A stretch of DNA of 64,000 nt from Hypholoma sublateritium FD-334 SS-4 (Eukaryota; Basidiomycota; Agaricomycetes; Agaricales; Strophariaceae). The stretch's first letter is position 1, and each line of letters starts with the position of its first letter. The notes under the pieces are model-generated. The model had not been told where the DNA came from and did not search any database. It was given only the letters and a program-made list of their open reading frames with translations. A program made the position numbers and the translations under genes. The stretch is from positions 140,067-204,066 of the forward strand of contig KN817592.1 in assembly GCA_000827495.1 (NCBI GenBank), written 5' to 3'. Below, piece by piece: positions 22,555-32,220 of this stretch.

Positions 22555-25237
22555 CTAAGCACCGGGCAATTCTTTCATCTGGACCCAGAGCCCACCCTAC
22601 AGAGCCCGGCACCATTAAGCATTGCTCTCTCAATAAACCGCAAATATGACTAATTACTCACATTGACATACAGTGTGAGATGAGACAGCGGGAATATCTT
22701 CTCGGTGGCCTTGCGGCCTATTCCCGAAGCCCAGTCTGCAGGCGGCGCGATATTCACCGAATCATCGAGCGCGAAGCCCGTGAAGTTCTGAAGGAGACGA
22801 ACAAGGAAAAACGTAGCCTCATGGTATGCAAACTATTATGCGTGCACGGTTGTTAATGACTGTCCCTCTTTCGACAAACAATCGATGGCAATGCCTACCT
22901 GTTGCCCGAGGCATATCCTTGGTCCAGCGTTAAAGGGCGATAATATGAATGGGTTCGGGATTAAATATTTCTGAAGCCGCTCGTCCAAGAACCGATCGGG
23001 GTCGAATTCGAGCGCTAGTCGTCGGCGTTAGCATCATCGGCAAAAAAATAACATTCTAAAAGAACAAACCGTCCGGTCCCCATAAGTCAGTCCTTCGCTG
23101 CATATTCATGGTGACATACAGAGTGCTGTTTCGGCAATGAAAAAATTAGCTTGAGAAGTAGATGAATACATTGCTTACGGCGTATTAACAGGCACGTAGA
23201 TAGGCTTCTGGCCAGGTCGCGCAGCAGGGAGGGTGGTAGCTTTGTTTGAACATCTGCGCCATAAATTAGGACAGTTGAAATTCGGGATAAGTTTGAGAGT
23301 CAGAGGTTATCACTTGCCTGAAATCGGCTGGGCTGTGATAAACATACCCAGAATCAAAGATTAATCTAAGTCTGAGTGCCAACGAGCTTACACTGGTGGA
23401 TAGAGCCTCAAGACCTCTTTTTGATATATTCAGCCTCGGCTTTGCGGGATACGACAGGATGACATACCATTGAGGAAAGCCCGCACGTATTTCATCTGTC
23501 GCATGTGCTCATATGTGGGACTGCCCGCAGGGCCCACTGTGTCGAAAATCTCCGCACGCAGGCGTTTTTCGATGTCGGGATGTTGAGTCAGCATGTACAT
23601 AGAGAAAGTGAGAAGTGATCCGGTCTAGTACCGTGACAAAATGGCAGCATCAATTTTGTAACAAAAAAAGGAGTGCTATGTAGCAGGGGGCTCACCGTGT
23701 CTCTTCCGGCAACCAGGAGATTAGCCAGCTACATAGTCGGACAACATGTCAGTTATAACTTAATCAGGTGCAGATTAAAACAACTAACTTCGTCTTTCAG
23801 AATCACCGTGTCCTGTGTATGATTGACGAGATGCCCGAGAAGAGTTTCCTCCTCAGCTTTAGACTCGATGGCTCCGTCAATTTCCTGCTGGCGCCGCGCA
23901 AGCGCCTTCTCCATGAGTGGTTCAATAAACTGATCCATGACATTCCGCGCCGGCTTGACTTCATCCGCCCAGAATTCCGACAATGGCCATTCGGCACCAT
24001 AGTTAAGACGCATTGCCGACTGCACCTGTCCTTGGACAAATGCCTTAACAAAAGCGGTGGAAGGGTGGTCATAGAATGAGCGCGAAGTTCTTGATTCGTG
24101 CGAGGGTGGATACGGAATTCCCGCCAAGAGGGACCCAACATTGTTTCCAAATAGGAATTCGGTAGCCGCATCCAATGTGAAGCGGGAGACCAGATCCTAT
24201 GAATCCGAATGACAAGCTCAGAGATCATAGAACTCTAGAATTGCACCTGTTGGAGGTTACCTGGAAGTCTACAGAGAGGCCTTCGTTTAGTCGCTGCTTT
24301 GCGACTCGGAGGGTTATGTCACAGTTGCGGTGATAGATCTCAAAGTCACTGATGCGCTCCCGAGTGAAAAAAGGACGCGTCATGGCGCGGTGGAACCTAA
24401 GTCCAAGACGTCGGTTGAACATCCGCAGTGAAAGTTACATTCATACTCACTTCCACATTTCACCTGTATGTTCTGATTGAAGCTCTGTAATATATAACCA
24501 AGTTTTATAACGCACCATCAGCATTGAATACTCCAGTGCCAAGGAGAGAAGACATCTGGTCGATAAACATAGGTCCTGTGGATATCATTGTTAATACGGT
24601 GATATCGACAGAGCCAAGAGCTACACCCTGACCTTTGTCGAAAGATTCAAATTGAGTGGCTAGAATGGCCTAATGGATGGCTTAACAGCGATTAAATTAC
24701 TCCGCATAACGGAAGGAAATACCTTAATATGTTCTGGCTCCGTTGTAGCAAGCTACGTAGAAAGTTTTGAGGTGCAAACAGGATGAAATCAGGCAATGAG
24801 ACATACAGCGACATTGTTAAACAGCTCCAACTGAAAAACATGTCCATATTTCTCTTCAAATTCAAGCATCTTGTTGCCTGCGAGGAGTCAATGTTAATGA
24901 CAAAGGAAGACCAGTTAAAATCGGACGCACACGGATGACCGGTCTTGGTAGTCGCTGCTATCTCTTTAATCGTAAAGACAGACCATTCTTGAACAACAGG
25001 AGGAACAACCGCTCCGAACGACGCGGCAGCCCTTCTAACCACCCATTTGCCGTAGTGGATGTTCCACAGCAAGAGGATCGGCTTAGCAAGGAGGACCGCG
25101 GGAACGATGAACCACAGAGAAAGGTTGCAGAGGCCTAGCAGTTGCAGAAGTGTCAAGGCGAAGTATACAGCAAGAGACGGGACAGCAAAAGTCGGAATCA
25201 AGCGCAGAATATAACGAGGTCCAGGAGGGAGTTCCAT
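22555..25237 (-). CDS. Cytochrome P450, CYP63-like, 583 aa, 17 exons
   Basis: Exons are 25237-24931, 24877-24807, 24752-24723, 24669-24633, 24575-24516, 24463-24451, 24396-24261, 24196-23789, 23728-23696, 23624-23468, 23416-23392, 23332-23318, 23253-23179, 23125-23070, 23014-22899, 22832-22662 and 22596-22555 (1752 nt). It is a haem monooxygenase. The N-terminus ([10 protein letters not shown] followed by two hydrophobic helices) anchors it in the ER. The I-helix reads [11 protein letters not shown], the K-helix is EVLR (about 418-421), and FDPDRF is the PERF-like motif. The haem loop is [10 protein letters not shown], with its cysteine near residue 509. Overall architecture and [15 protein letters not shown] recall CYP63 enzymes, which oxidise alkanes, fatty acids and aromatics in white-rot fungi; family membership is my inference. 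It includes 13-nt and 15-nt exons and one GC-AG intron. Confidence 0.93.
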
Positions 25238-25762
25238 CCTTCCGAGAGGGAGCTGCGCAACTCGCTGCGGTTTAAATGGCTGGTCAGTCCAGAAAAGTGA
25301 CAAGAATCCGCCGCGTCGTTGACAATGATGGTGGTTAACCGCGACAGACCGCGACCGCAGCGAGCGCCTGCCGCCCCGGGCCGTCTTTGGCCGTCTTCGT
25401 CTAATTTTCATTGGTCGCCAATTGGTCATCTTTGCTTACCACTTGCTGCGGTCAAGTTGCGCACGATCTGCGGTAGTCGAGAGGTAGAGAAAGATTTATA
25501 CGGAGAGGGGAACTAAGTAACCAACGTCTGATTATAAACGTAGTATTTACTTAATTTCTACAAATTTTCTGAAGCATTTCGGAGGTCGGACCAGGGACGA
25601 CCATCGAATATTGAATATTGAAGCTTTCCTTGGGGCTATTACTGGGCATATTAATTTGGCATTCATACAACATTCATACCGCCTTCGAGATTTGTATCAT
25701 AAACTGTTCACTAAAGTATAGTTCGTAACGAGTTTGCATCTTGATTGTCCCAGCTCGTCGAT
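25238..25762. other. P450 upstream region / LRR-like gene 3' region
   Basis: Between a minus-strand ATG at 25237 and a minus-strand stop at 25763. No additional gene or repeat is recognised. Confidence 0.5.
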
Positions 25763-27208
25763 TTAACTCTCGCGCACCCTGGATACTTCCCTGCGAAAAG
25801 ACGCATGAGAAAAGGGCGCCTTCTGCTTGATGAGCCCCATCACGCGTTCCATTCCCTCAAACGCCCCCTCGAGAATGATATCGATGAATAAAATGTGCTC
25901 CCCGAGCAGCGGCGACGCGAGCACAGACCGGATCACCGCCTCGCCACCCTTCCGTGCCCCACTGAAGTCAAACTCGCACTTGCACAACACAGGGCGCGCG
26001 AGCGCCGCGCAGAGCCGCTCTATCGGGACGGACGCAGTAAGCTTTATGGAGTCGAGACATGGCAGTGCAATGGGCGGCGAAAGGATGGGACCGCTAGGCT
26101 GAGCGACGCGCGAAGGTGCGTCTACGATGCATCCCAGCTCGAGGGTGAAGAGTTGCACTGCGTCAAGAAGGTGCAAGATCAACAGCGCGTCGTCGATGCT
26201 GATATTGCTCCAAATTTTGAGGATGCGCATCTTCGAGCATATAATCCGAGGCAGGAGGCCATGCAGCACACGCGCGTCACCGTTCCACCTGAGCGTATGC
26301 ATACTAGTAAATGCCTGGATATCCTCCAGGATGTCAGGCATGTCCACGGGAGTTGGGAATGATGCAGGGATGAAAACATCGATGTTTTCGACTGTATCAC
26401 CGAAGCTAATTTGAGCCCAACGCAGGATACAGAAGAGAAGCTGATACTGTCTCTCCATCACGCTACCGACATCAGCGAACCCCGAAATTGTTATGGAGAG
26501 GCTCGAGATGCTGTTTTGCGACCAATTTCCCGGGATCGAGCCACTCTGTTCCTGTCCCTCAGGCGTCGGTCGGATAAAAATGTCCAGAGAACTAGTGAAC
26601 GGATCGTGTTTCGCGCAGACATCGTTCAACGTGTCGTGAAGTTCCTTTGGTACATGCCGAAAAAACATGGCCTTGAATGACAGAGGCGCTGGTTCATTGA
26701 GCACCCCAGACTTTGAGAGTGTTGGTTGATCAACATGGAAGAGAAGTGAAGGAGGTAGTAGCAGTTCGTCATCGTTGTCCAGACCGGCTAACGGGGAACA
26801 TCGTCCAGACGCTGTGGCAAAAGAGCACTCGGAGCTACTGTCAGAGAACTCGTCTCCTTCCGGGTCACTGAGCGAAGATTCCGCCAGAGCATCGACATCA
26901 GGGGAGTATGTCTGCGCACCGCTCCCGTTTTCTTCGATCTCTATGGGCAAGACTTCAGGGTCGGAAATGTGGGCGGTCTCGACATTGAGTGATATTTTGG
27001 ACAGAGGGAAGGTAGCTTGATCGGATGGTGGTTCCGAAAGGAGGGGGATAGAGTGTACAGACAATGGTATGGGGCAGGTTAAGCCGCGCCTGGAAGATGG
27101 TTTGGCACGCAAAATTCTGAGAGATTTCATAGGAAGAGAGGCTGTTCGTAAAGGCAAAACTGGCCAGCAGGACCTTGAGAGGAATTTAAAGTCGTTATGT
27201 AGGGCCAT
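25763..27208 (-). CDS. Unrecognised protein with LRR-like C-terminal half, 481 aa
   Basis: This is a single uninterrupted frame. The first 170 residues are disordered and rich in Ser, Pro, Asp and Glu. The second half alternates Leu-rich strands and helices (MHTLRWNGDARVLHGLLPRI, KMRILKIWSNISIDDALLIL, LDSIKLTASVPIERLCAALA), the usual appearance of the degenerate leucine-rich repeats that follow F-boxes in basidiomycete F-box proteins. No F-box is visible at the N-terminus. It could be a substrate-recognition protein that has lost the F-box, or an upstream exon may be missing: an AG acceptor lies a few nt before the ATG and the frame there is open. Function unknown. Confidence 0.7.
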   Translation of the reverse strand: MALHNDFKFLSRSCWPVLPLRTASLPMKSLRILRAKPSSRRGLTCPIPLSVHSIPLLSEPPSDQATFPLSKISLNVETAHISDPEVLPIEIEENGSGAQTYSPDVDALAESSLSDPEGDEFSDSSSECSFATASGRCSPLAGLDNDDELLLPPSLLFHVDQPTLSKSGVLNEPAPLSFKAMFFRHVPKELHDTLNDVCAKHDPFTSSLDIFIRPTPEGQEQSGSIPGNWSQNSISSLSITISGFADVGSVMERQYQLLFCILRWAQISFGDTVENIDVFIPASFPTPVDMPDILEDIQAFTSMHTLRWNGDARVLHGLLPRIICSKMRILKIWSNISIDDALLILHLLDAVQLFTLELGCIVDAPSRVAQPSGPILSPPIALPCLDSIKLTASVPIERLCAALARPVLCKCEFDFSGARKGGEAVIRSVLASPLLGEHILFIDIILEGAFEGMERVMGLIKQKAPFSHASFRREVSRVRES

Positions 27209-27946
27209 TAAATCCTGTAAAAGTAATTAGGGACGAGTTTTGTAAAACAGTAGAAGGCAACGCCACAGTACCATTTTTAATCATCAACAGCAGAGCCAAT
27301 ATAATAAGGATATAGCAAGGAGAAAATCAAAGCGAGGGAAAGAGTCGGGGTTAGCAATGGTTGATAGCGCCCGGGCTTATAAGAGGGGACATAGTAATTG
27401 TACTGCCAAAAGGTATGTGGGTCCCCAACACCTCCGCGTCGTCAACCGTGCCGCGTTGTTGAGCGTAAACGAAACAATAGGGAGGCGATACAGAACGCCA
27501 GTTGAGTGCTGCTGTAGGTCGGGTCATTGCCGAGACGCGCAAGTACCTGAAAGTACAATAACGAGCGTTCGCGGATCCGATACAGCAGGCAACGACAGTA
27601 ACGTCGTCGCCCACAAATGCACGGCAAACACTGCGGATCAGATATACTGTCACTCAATGACGTAGAGAACACATGTCGGCCAGATATATACTCTGCATGG
27701 GATGAATTCAGAAACAGGTTCACAGCTGAATTTGCACTCACTGGTCAGCAGCCCATGTTTTGGATGAATAACCGCTATCTGTAACTCGGTGAAGAACATA
27801 ATCCTGCCAGACATCTATGACGGAAAGTAAGTCATGCCAAACTCGAGAGGTCTAAATGGCGCCCATGGCAGAAAGGTCAAAAACGTTACATCGATTGTCT
27901 ATTAACACAAAGACCACAAATCAGAGAAAATAGTGACCGCTCTTCA
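27209..27946. other. Intergenic region, no supported gene
   Basis: Between two minus-strand genes. A frame of about 100 codons occurs on each strand around 27350-27740 without motifs or splice support. Confidence 0.45.
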
Positions 27947-29194
27947 TTACTTCTTGCTGCTTTTACTCTCGTCCTGTGGCTGCATACTTGCTTGGATCGC
28001 CCTTTGGATTTCTTCATCCTCATCCTCGTACTCCTCGCCTTCTCCCTCGCCTTCTTCCTCTTCGTCGTCCTCTTCTTCTTCATCGTCCATCTCCACATCT
28101 CCATCTTCATCTTCATCGTCGTCCGCATCCGCATCCGCGTCTGCAGTGTTCTCACCTTTCGACATAGCCAATGCTTGTTGCAACATCGCTTCTTCCTCGT
28201 CGTCCGTAGGATCAGCAGGTATGGTGGACCCTGTTGAGGCAACAGCCGCCGAAGGTACAGCGCTCGGCCCCGAAGCAGGGGCAGACGAAGCCTCTGCCGC
28301 CTCGCGTGCCTGTGCCTCCTGCATCGACATGCGCAGTGCCATGGCCAGCTCGGGGTCCAGACTGGGATCGACGCCAAACTCAAAGTCGTTCGCTGCGCTC
28401 GAGCCGCCTGCTGCAGGCGCAGCACCAGTGCCGCCCAATTCTTCAGGTATACTGGCACTACGGTCGGCAGAAAGGATTGGGGACGAGATAAGAGCATCAG
28501 AGAGGAGGTGAGCCCCAGGGACGACGGTTAATAGATGTCTAGACATCAATAATTAGGGCAAGAATAATTAGGGATGAACGAGAGCACGAGTTTAAGGGTG
28601 TACGCACGAATTGTCACCGCTGTTGATGTTGTCCACAAACGCCTTTAATACTCGCTCTCCGTCACCCTCTTCAATACCATCGCCAAATGCGACGAAGTCG
28701 ACAGCAACGTTGTTCTTCTTTAGCTTCTTCGCCAACTTGATCATTGCTTTCTCGTCACGGTCCTCGCCTTCGCCCGGCGGTGAACCAACAAAGACAATGA
28801 TGCGCTGACGGAGGTTCTTGTTCTCTCGGTGCTTTAACGCGAGCTGGGCGACAGCAAGTGCAGTTGGGATGTCGATCTCACCGCCAATTTTGCCCGACGC
28901 GGTGTGCACACCGCTTAATACTTGACCGAGATCTTTCGTGTGCGTTACTAGCACCTCGGGTCTACAAGTCAAGATAAGCACTAGTCCACCGACTCAATCG
29001 CGGTCGTGCCACAGTACTTACCCCTTCCCCGCCATCGTCATCACTCCAACCGTGTTCTCTGGATTTGAGTCGATCTTCGTCTGAAACACTACATTCACTG
29101 CGTCTGACTGCGCGTCGAATCGTGTGGGTTGATAGTCTCCGTTGCGCATGTACTCAGAGTTGTCGATGATCAGCATCGTCGCTTCGAGCGGCAT
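27947..29194 (-). CDS. RPN10: 26S proteasome regulatory subunit RPN10, 372 aa
   Basis: Exons are 29194-29022, 28961-28608 and 28538-27947. RPN10 sits at the base-lid junction of the 19S particle and binds ubiquitin chains. Residues 1-190 form the von Willebrand A domain, beginning [20 protein letters not shown] (the signature acidic/Ser site), with [12 protein letters not shown] and the end [11 protein letters not shown]. Ubiquitin-interacting motifs follow: [16 protein letters not shown], then [16 protein letters not shown], and a weaker third, [12 protein letters not shown], after a long Asp/Glu run. Yeast RPN10 is 268 aa with one UIM; this protein has the longer multi-UIM arrangement seen in animals and many fungi. 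It is divergent from CGI121, with 271 bp between the two start codons. Confidence 0.97.
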
Positions 29195-29465
29195 CTTGGG
29201 CTTTGGGTGTGATGGGAGAGACTATGAAAGGATATTTATGATTTTGAGGGTTCCTTTGAACGATTCCGATGGGTATTAGAGACGATAATGAGCGTTGGAG
29301 ACAAGTTGGGGGTCAAACACAGAATTATTGGCGCGTTCCAGGAGAGACGCGTCAGCTGCCGTGTTTGTTTGTCTTTGATTGGCGAGACCTTCCGCCGGTG
29401 CTGGGCCCCGGGAATCTGCTCAACCCTTTCACCAACTTTTCACCGCCGTTTATACAATTACACCA
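29195..29465. promoter_or_regulatory. Shared divergent promoter of RPN10 and CGI121
   Basis: Only 271 bp separate the ATG of RPN10 (minus) from that of CGI121 (plus), so both promoters must overlap or be shared. I see no TATA box. I cannot identify a proteasome (RPN4-type) element with confidence. Confidence 0.6.
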
Positions 29466-30218
29466 ATGGAGTCTCTATCATTTCCTCAGTTCGAAGCCAG
29501 GAACTCTCAAGTGTCTGTGGCTTTATTCCGAAACGTAGCCAACTCTGGCGCACTCAAATTGCGCATCATCTCAGCGTCAACGACGGAGGGCGACTTAGGC
29601 GAGGCGGAGCGCGAGGCGGTCAAATTCGCGTTCGTCGATGCCCGTCTTGTCCGTTGAATCTCCCTATGGATTGCGAGTTGTTCTGAGAGCCTGCCAGATT
29701 ACTAGCAAACTCCATCTCGAGACCGCGATATACCAGGCCATCCTTGCAGACTCACAAGGCGCCCTAAGAACAAGGACGGTACATTCAGAAATCTTGTATC
29801 TCCTGAATCCAACACATAATGTAAGTGGAAAAGATAAACCTGGCTATTTCATTCCGACAGGATTGTAGATCACAGAAGCCATCCGTCGATATGGCGTGTC
29901 CGAGACCAGCACAGATGTAATCGTCGTGCGGGTGGACTCCCCAGATGTTACTCCAGACGAAGTGCAGAAAAAGATGGAGACGGTGGTGGAAGCAACCATA
30001 TCACCCTTTGGCGAGCTAGAAAACGTCACGGATTGGGCATCGATAAAAAGGGTGCGTGTGGTTTGTATCGCCTGGTCACTATCTAATTTGCGACTCAGTA
30101 TTACAAACTGAATGGAGAGGTGGTAATCAAAGAAGCAGCTAAGAACCCCCCAAAAGAACATGCTATTATAGACGAAATTGTCACAAGTTCTGTTGCGATG
30201 AAAAGCGTCATGGGTTAA
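29466..30218 (+). CDS. CGI121: EKC/KEOPS complex subunit CGI121, 202 aa
   Basis: Exons are 29466-29648, 29698-29820, 29869-30051 and 30099-30218. CGI121 binds the Bud32 kinase of the KEOPS complex, which makes the universal t6A37 modification of tRNA and affects telomeres. Family hallmarks are FVDARLITSKLHLETAIYQA, the strand TRTVHSEILYLLNPTHNI, the motif EAIRRYGVSETSTDVIVVRV, and a C-terminal helix ending in IVTSSVAMKSVMG. Length is close to yeast Cgi121 (181 aa). The donor of intron 1 is GTCCGT, weaker than the others, but the reading frame requires it. Confidence 0.93.
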
Positions 30219-30611
30219 TCTATCACCCAATCACAGTTTTTTTTGGAGTTTTTAGATCTGTCACGAGAAGGTGGCAAGCATGCGCGATCTACGTCTGACT
30301 GTGACACCAGTTGCATTTTTACTTGCAGTGTTCCTTGGTTGCGGTATGTTAGCCGAATGTCTGCAATTCCACATGGGATGAACAACTGTCAGCCAACTTG
30401 AAGTAGGTACCCGATCCACCAGGCCGTGATCAATTGTTGTGCTAGCCGCCCAGATGCCAGACGATATCGCAAGCAAGCCTGGTGGTATTTGGTACCTCTC
30501 AAGTCCTCCTTCTCTTCCAGCGCACCCCATTTAATATGCTCTGCCATTCTGTTTTGCCCTAATTTTTTAAATTTGCGTTTAGCCGACAAGAAGCAATTGT
30601 CGACAGTCAAT
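30219..30611. other. Intergenic, probable promoter of the next gene
   Basis: No exon or repeat is recognised. A TTTAAAT/TTTGCG stretch near 30565 is the only AT-rich core-promoter-like sequence. Confidence 0.4.
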
Positions 30612-31878
30612 ATGGTCCCGCGTTCCCTAACGGCTGTTTTCCAAGGCGGATACCTGCTTGTTCAACGGGAGAATATCATGCGATCTGCGAATGACACTGG
30701 CCCTCACACTACACTGCAAGCCGCCCCGTTCAACCGTCTTGGTGTATGGGCCTATATCGCATTTGGCTTCATTGTTCTCGCCGTTTCGACCGTTTTATCC
30801 TACATGATATACACCTGCTGCTACTCCGCGCGACAGAGACAATATTATGGCAACAACACCAGAGCCGCCAGGCGGATAGGGGCCGTCAAGATTCACTCCA
30901 TCGACCGACACAACGCTATCATATCTCGGAATCAGGACTATCAATTAGACAAACCTTGCCCCCGAGCACTCACAAGATTTTCGAGAGTCGATATAGCGCA
31001 GGGAAACACCAAATTGAATAGCTGTCACCGTAACCTTGGGCTGTCGGAGAACCCGGTGAGCAGGATCACTGCATTTCCTTGCTTTTTGAAATACTTACTC
31101 AAGAGTGATTCATATCCAGCCTGACGTGTTGGATTTAAAGCCGCCTCAGTCAAAGAAATCGTTTTCTCTGAACGCACATGATCATTTCTCCGAAGGCGAA
31201 GGGCAATGGTTGTCCTCTCCGCCACTTGCACACACTTCAGATAAAGCGGCTCCATATATCCCCTTCCATTTGCCTCCACCACCTTCATCACCCACTCCCG
31301 CACATAAAGAGATTGTAGAGCGCCAACGGAAGCGCGGAAGTATGGGTTATCTATCTCCTGGGTCTCCCTCGCCGTCCTATCTCTCCAACGAATCTCCTCC
31401 CAGTATCACAAACCAGTCCATTTTGGGAGTCTCTCGCCGGCGCTCAAGGTCTATGAGTCGAGGTCTCGCAGACATCGACCCAGAGAGTACAAATATGCTG
31501 CCTAAACCCGCAGGCGAATTCGATTCAAATAATATTCGATTCGTGTCACCCCGCAATCCCTTTGGCATAACCCCGTCAAATGATCTCTGGAACGACCCCA
31601 AGTTGTCGCCAATTGGGGGTGCCGTCATATCAACCTCAACTCCTGTGTCAATAGTCCCCGGAATTTACCCTTTCGCTCAGTCGCTGTCGCCTAAGCGAGC
31701 AGAGCAGCTCTCTGTTCCTGTGACGCCTGTCCTTGAGGCAATAAGACAGACGGGATACCTTCCCCCATACCCCAGTGCTCGTGCCGATAGTGACTGCTTC
31801 CCCGAGTACGGTGAAGTACATGTACGAAGTGATATCTCCTCGCGCTCGGGTACCACGGAGGGGGGGAACAGGTTCTGA
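30612..31878 (+). CDS. Single-pass membrane protein with long Ser/Pro-rich tail, 400 aa, unrecognised
   Basis: Exons are 30612-31055 and 31120-31878. After about 40 residues without a clear signal peptide comes one strong helix (VWAYIAFGFIVLAVSTVLSY) followed by MIYTCCYSARQRQYYG, whose Cys pair and Arg suggest palmitoylation and a cytoplasmic side. The remaining 300 residues are disordered and rich in Ser, Pro, Arg and possible phosphosites (RRRSRSMSRG, SPSPSYLSNESPPS). This is the layout of fungal single-pass signalling or cell-surface anchor proteins, but I do not recognise a family. ATG 30612 is the first in frame after a stop; the next is at about 30678. Confidence 0.7.
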
Positions 31879-32116
31879 TTCCTCCATCCCAAATTCTTGT
31901 CGTTTGATTTCTCAGGGGATACACGAAATAGACGGTAAATATCATGATATTGAATGACATAAATGGGGTATCTTGGCATATGTGTAACTAGATATAACAG
32001 TACATGGTATGAGTTTGGATAAGATCTTATAGGCTGATGAGGCATAGCTGGACCAGATATCAGAATGTGTACGGAAGGGATTTAGCAACCCGTTTCAGAG
32101 ACCAAGGAAGAGATAC

Positions 32117-32220
32117 CTAGCCTCCCCCGCAACCTCCCCCTCCGCCACCACAGCCGCCGCCGCCACCGCATCCGCCGCCACCGCCGCACCCACCACCACC
32201 GCCGCACCCTCCACCGGCAC
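32117..32220 (-). repeat. Repeat encoding Cys-(Gly)5 units at the end of the DUF1399 protein
   Basis: The last exon is a GGC/GGT/TGC repeat encoding successive CGGGGG units, an imperfect 18-bp tandem repeat within coding sequence. It is GC-skewed and likely to vary in length between strains. Confidence 0.85.

Noticed and set aside
27933..28511. Plus-strand frame of almost pure serine
   Set aside because: Antisense of the acidic linker and UIM region of RPN10.
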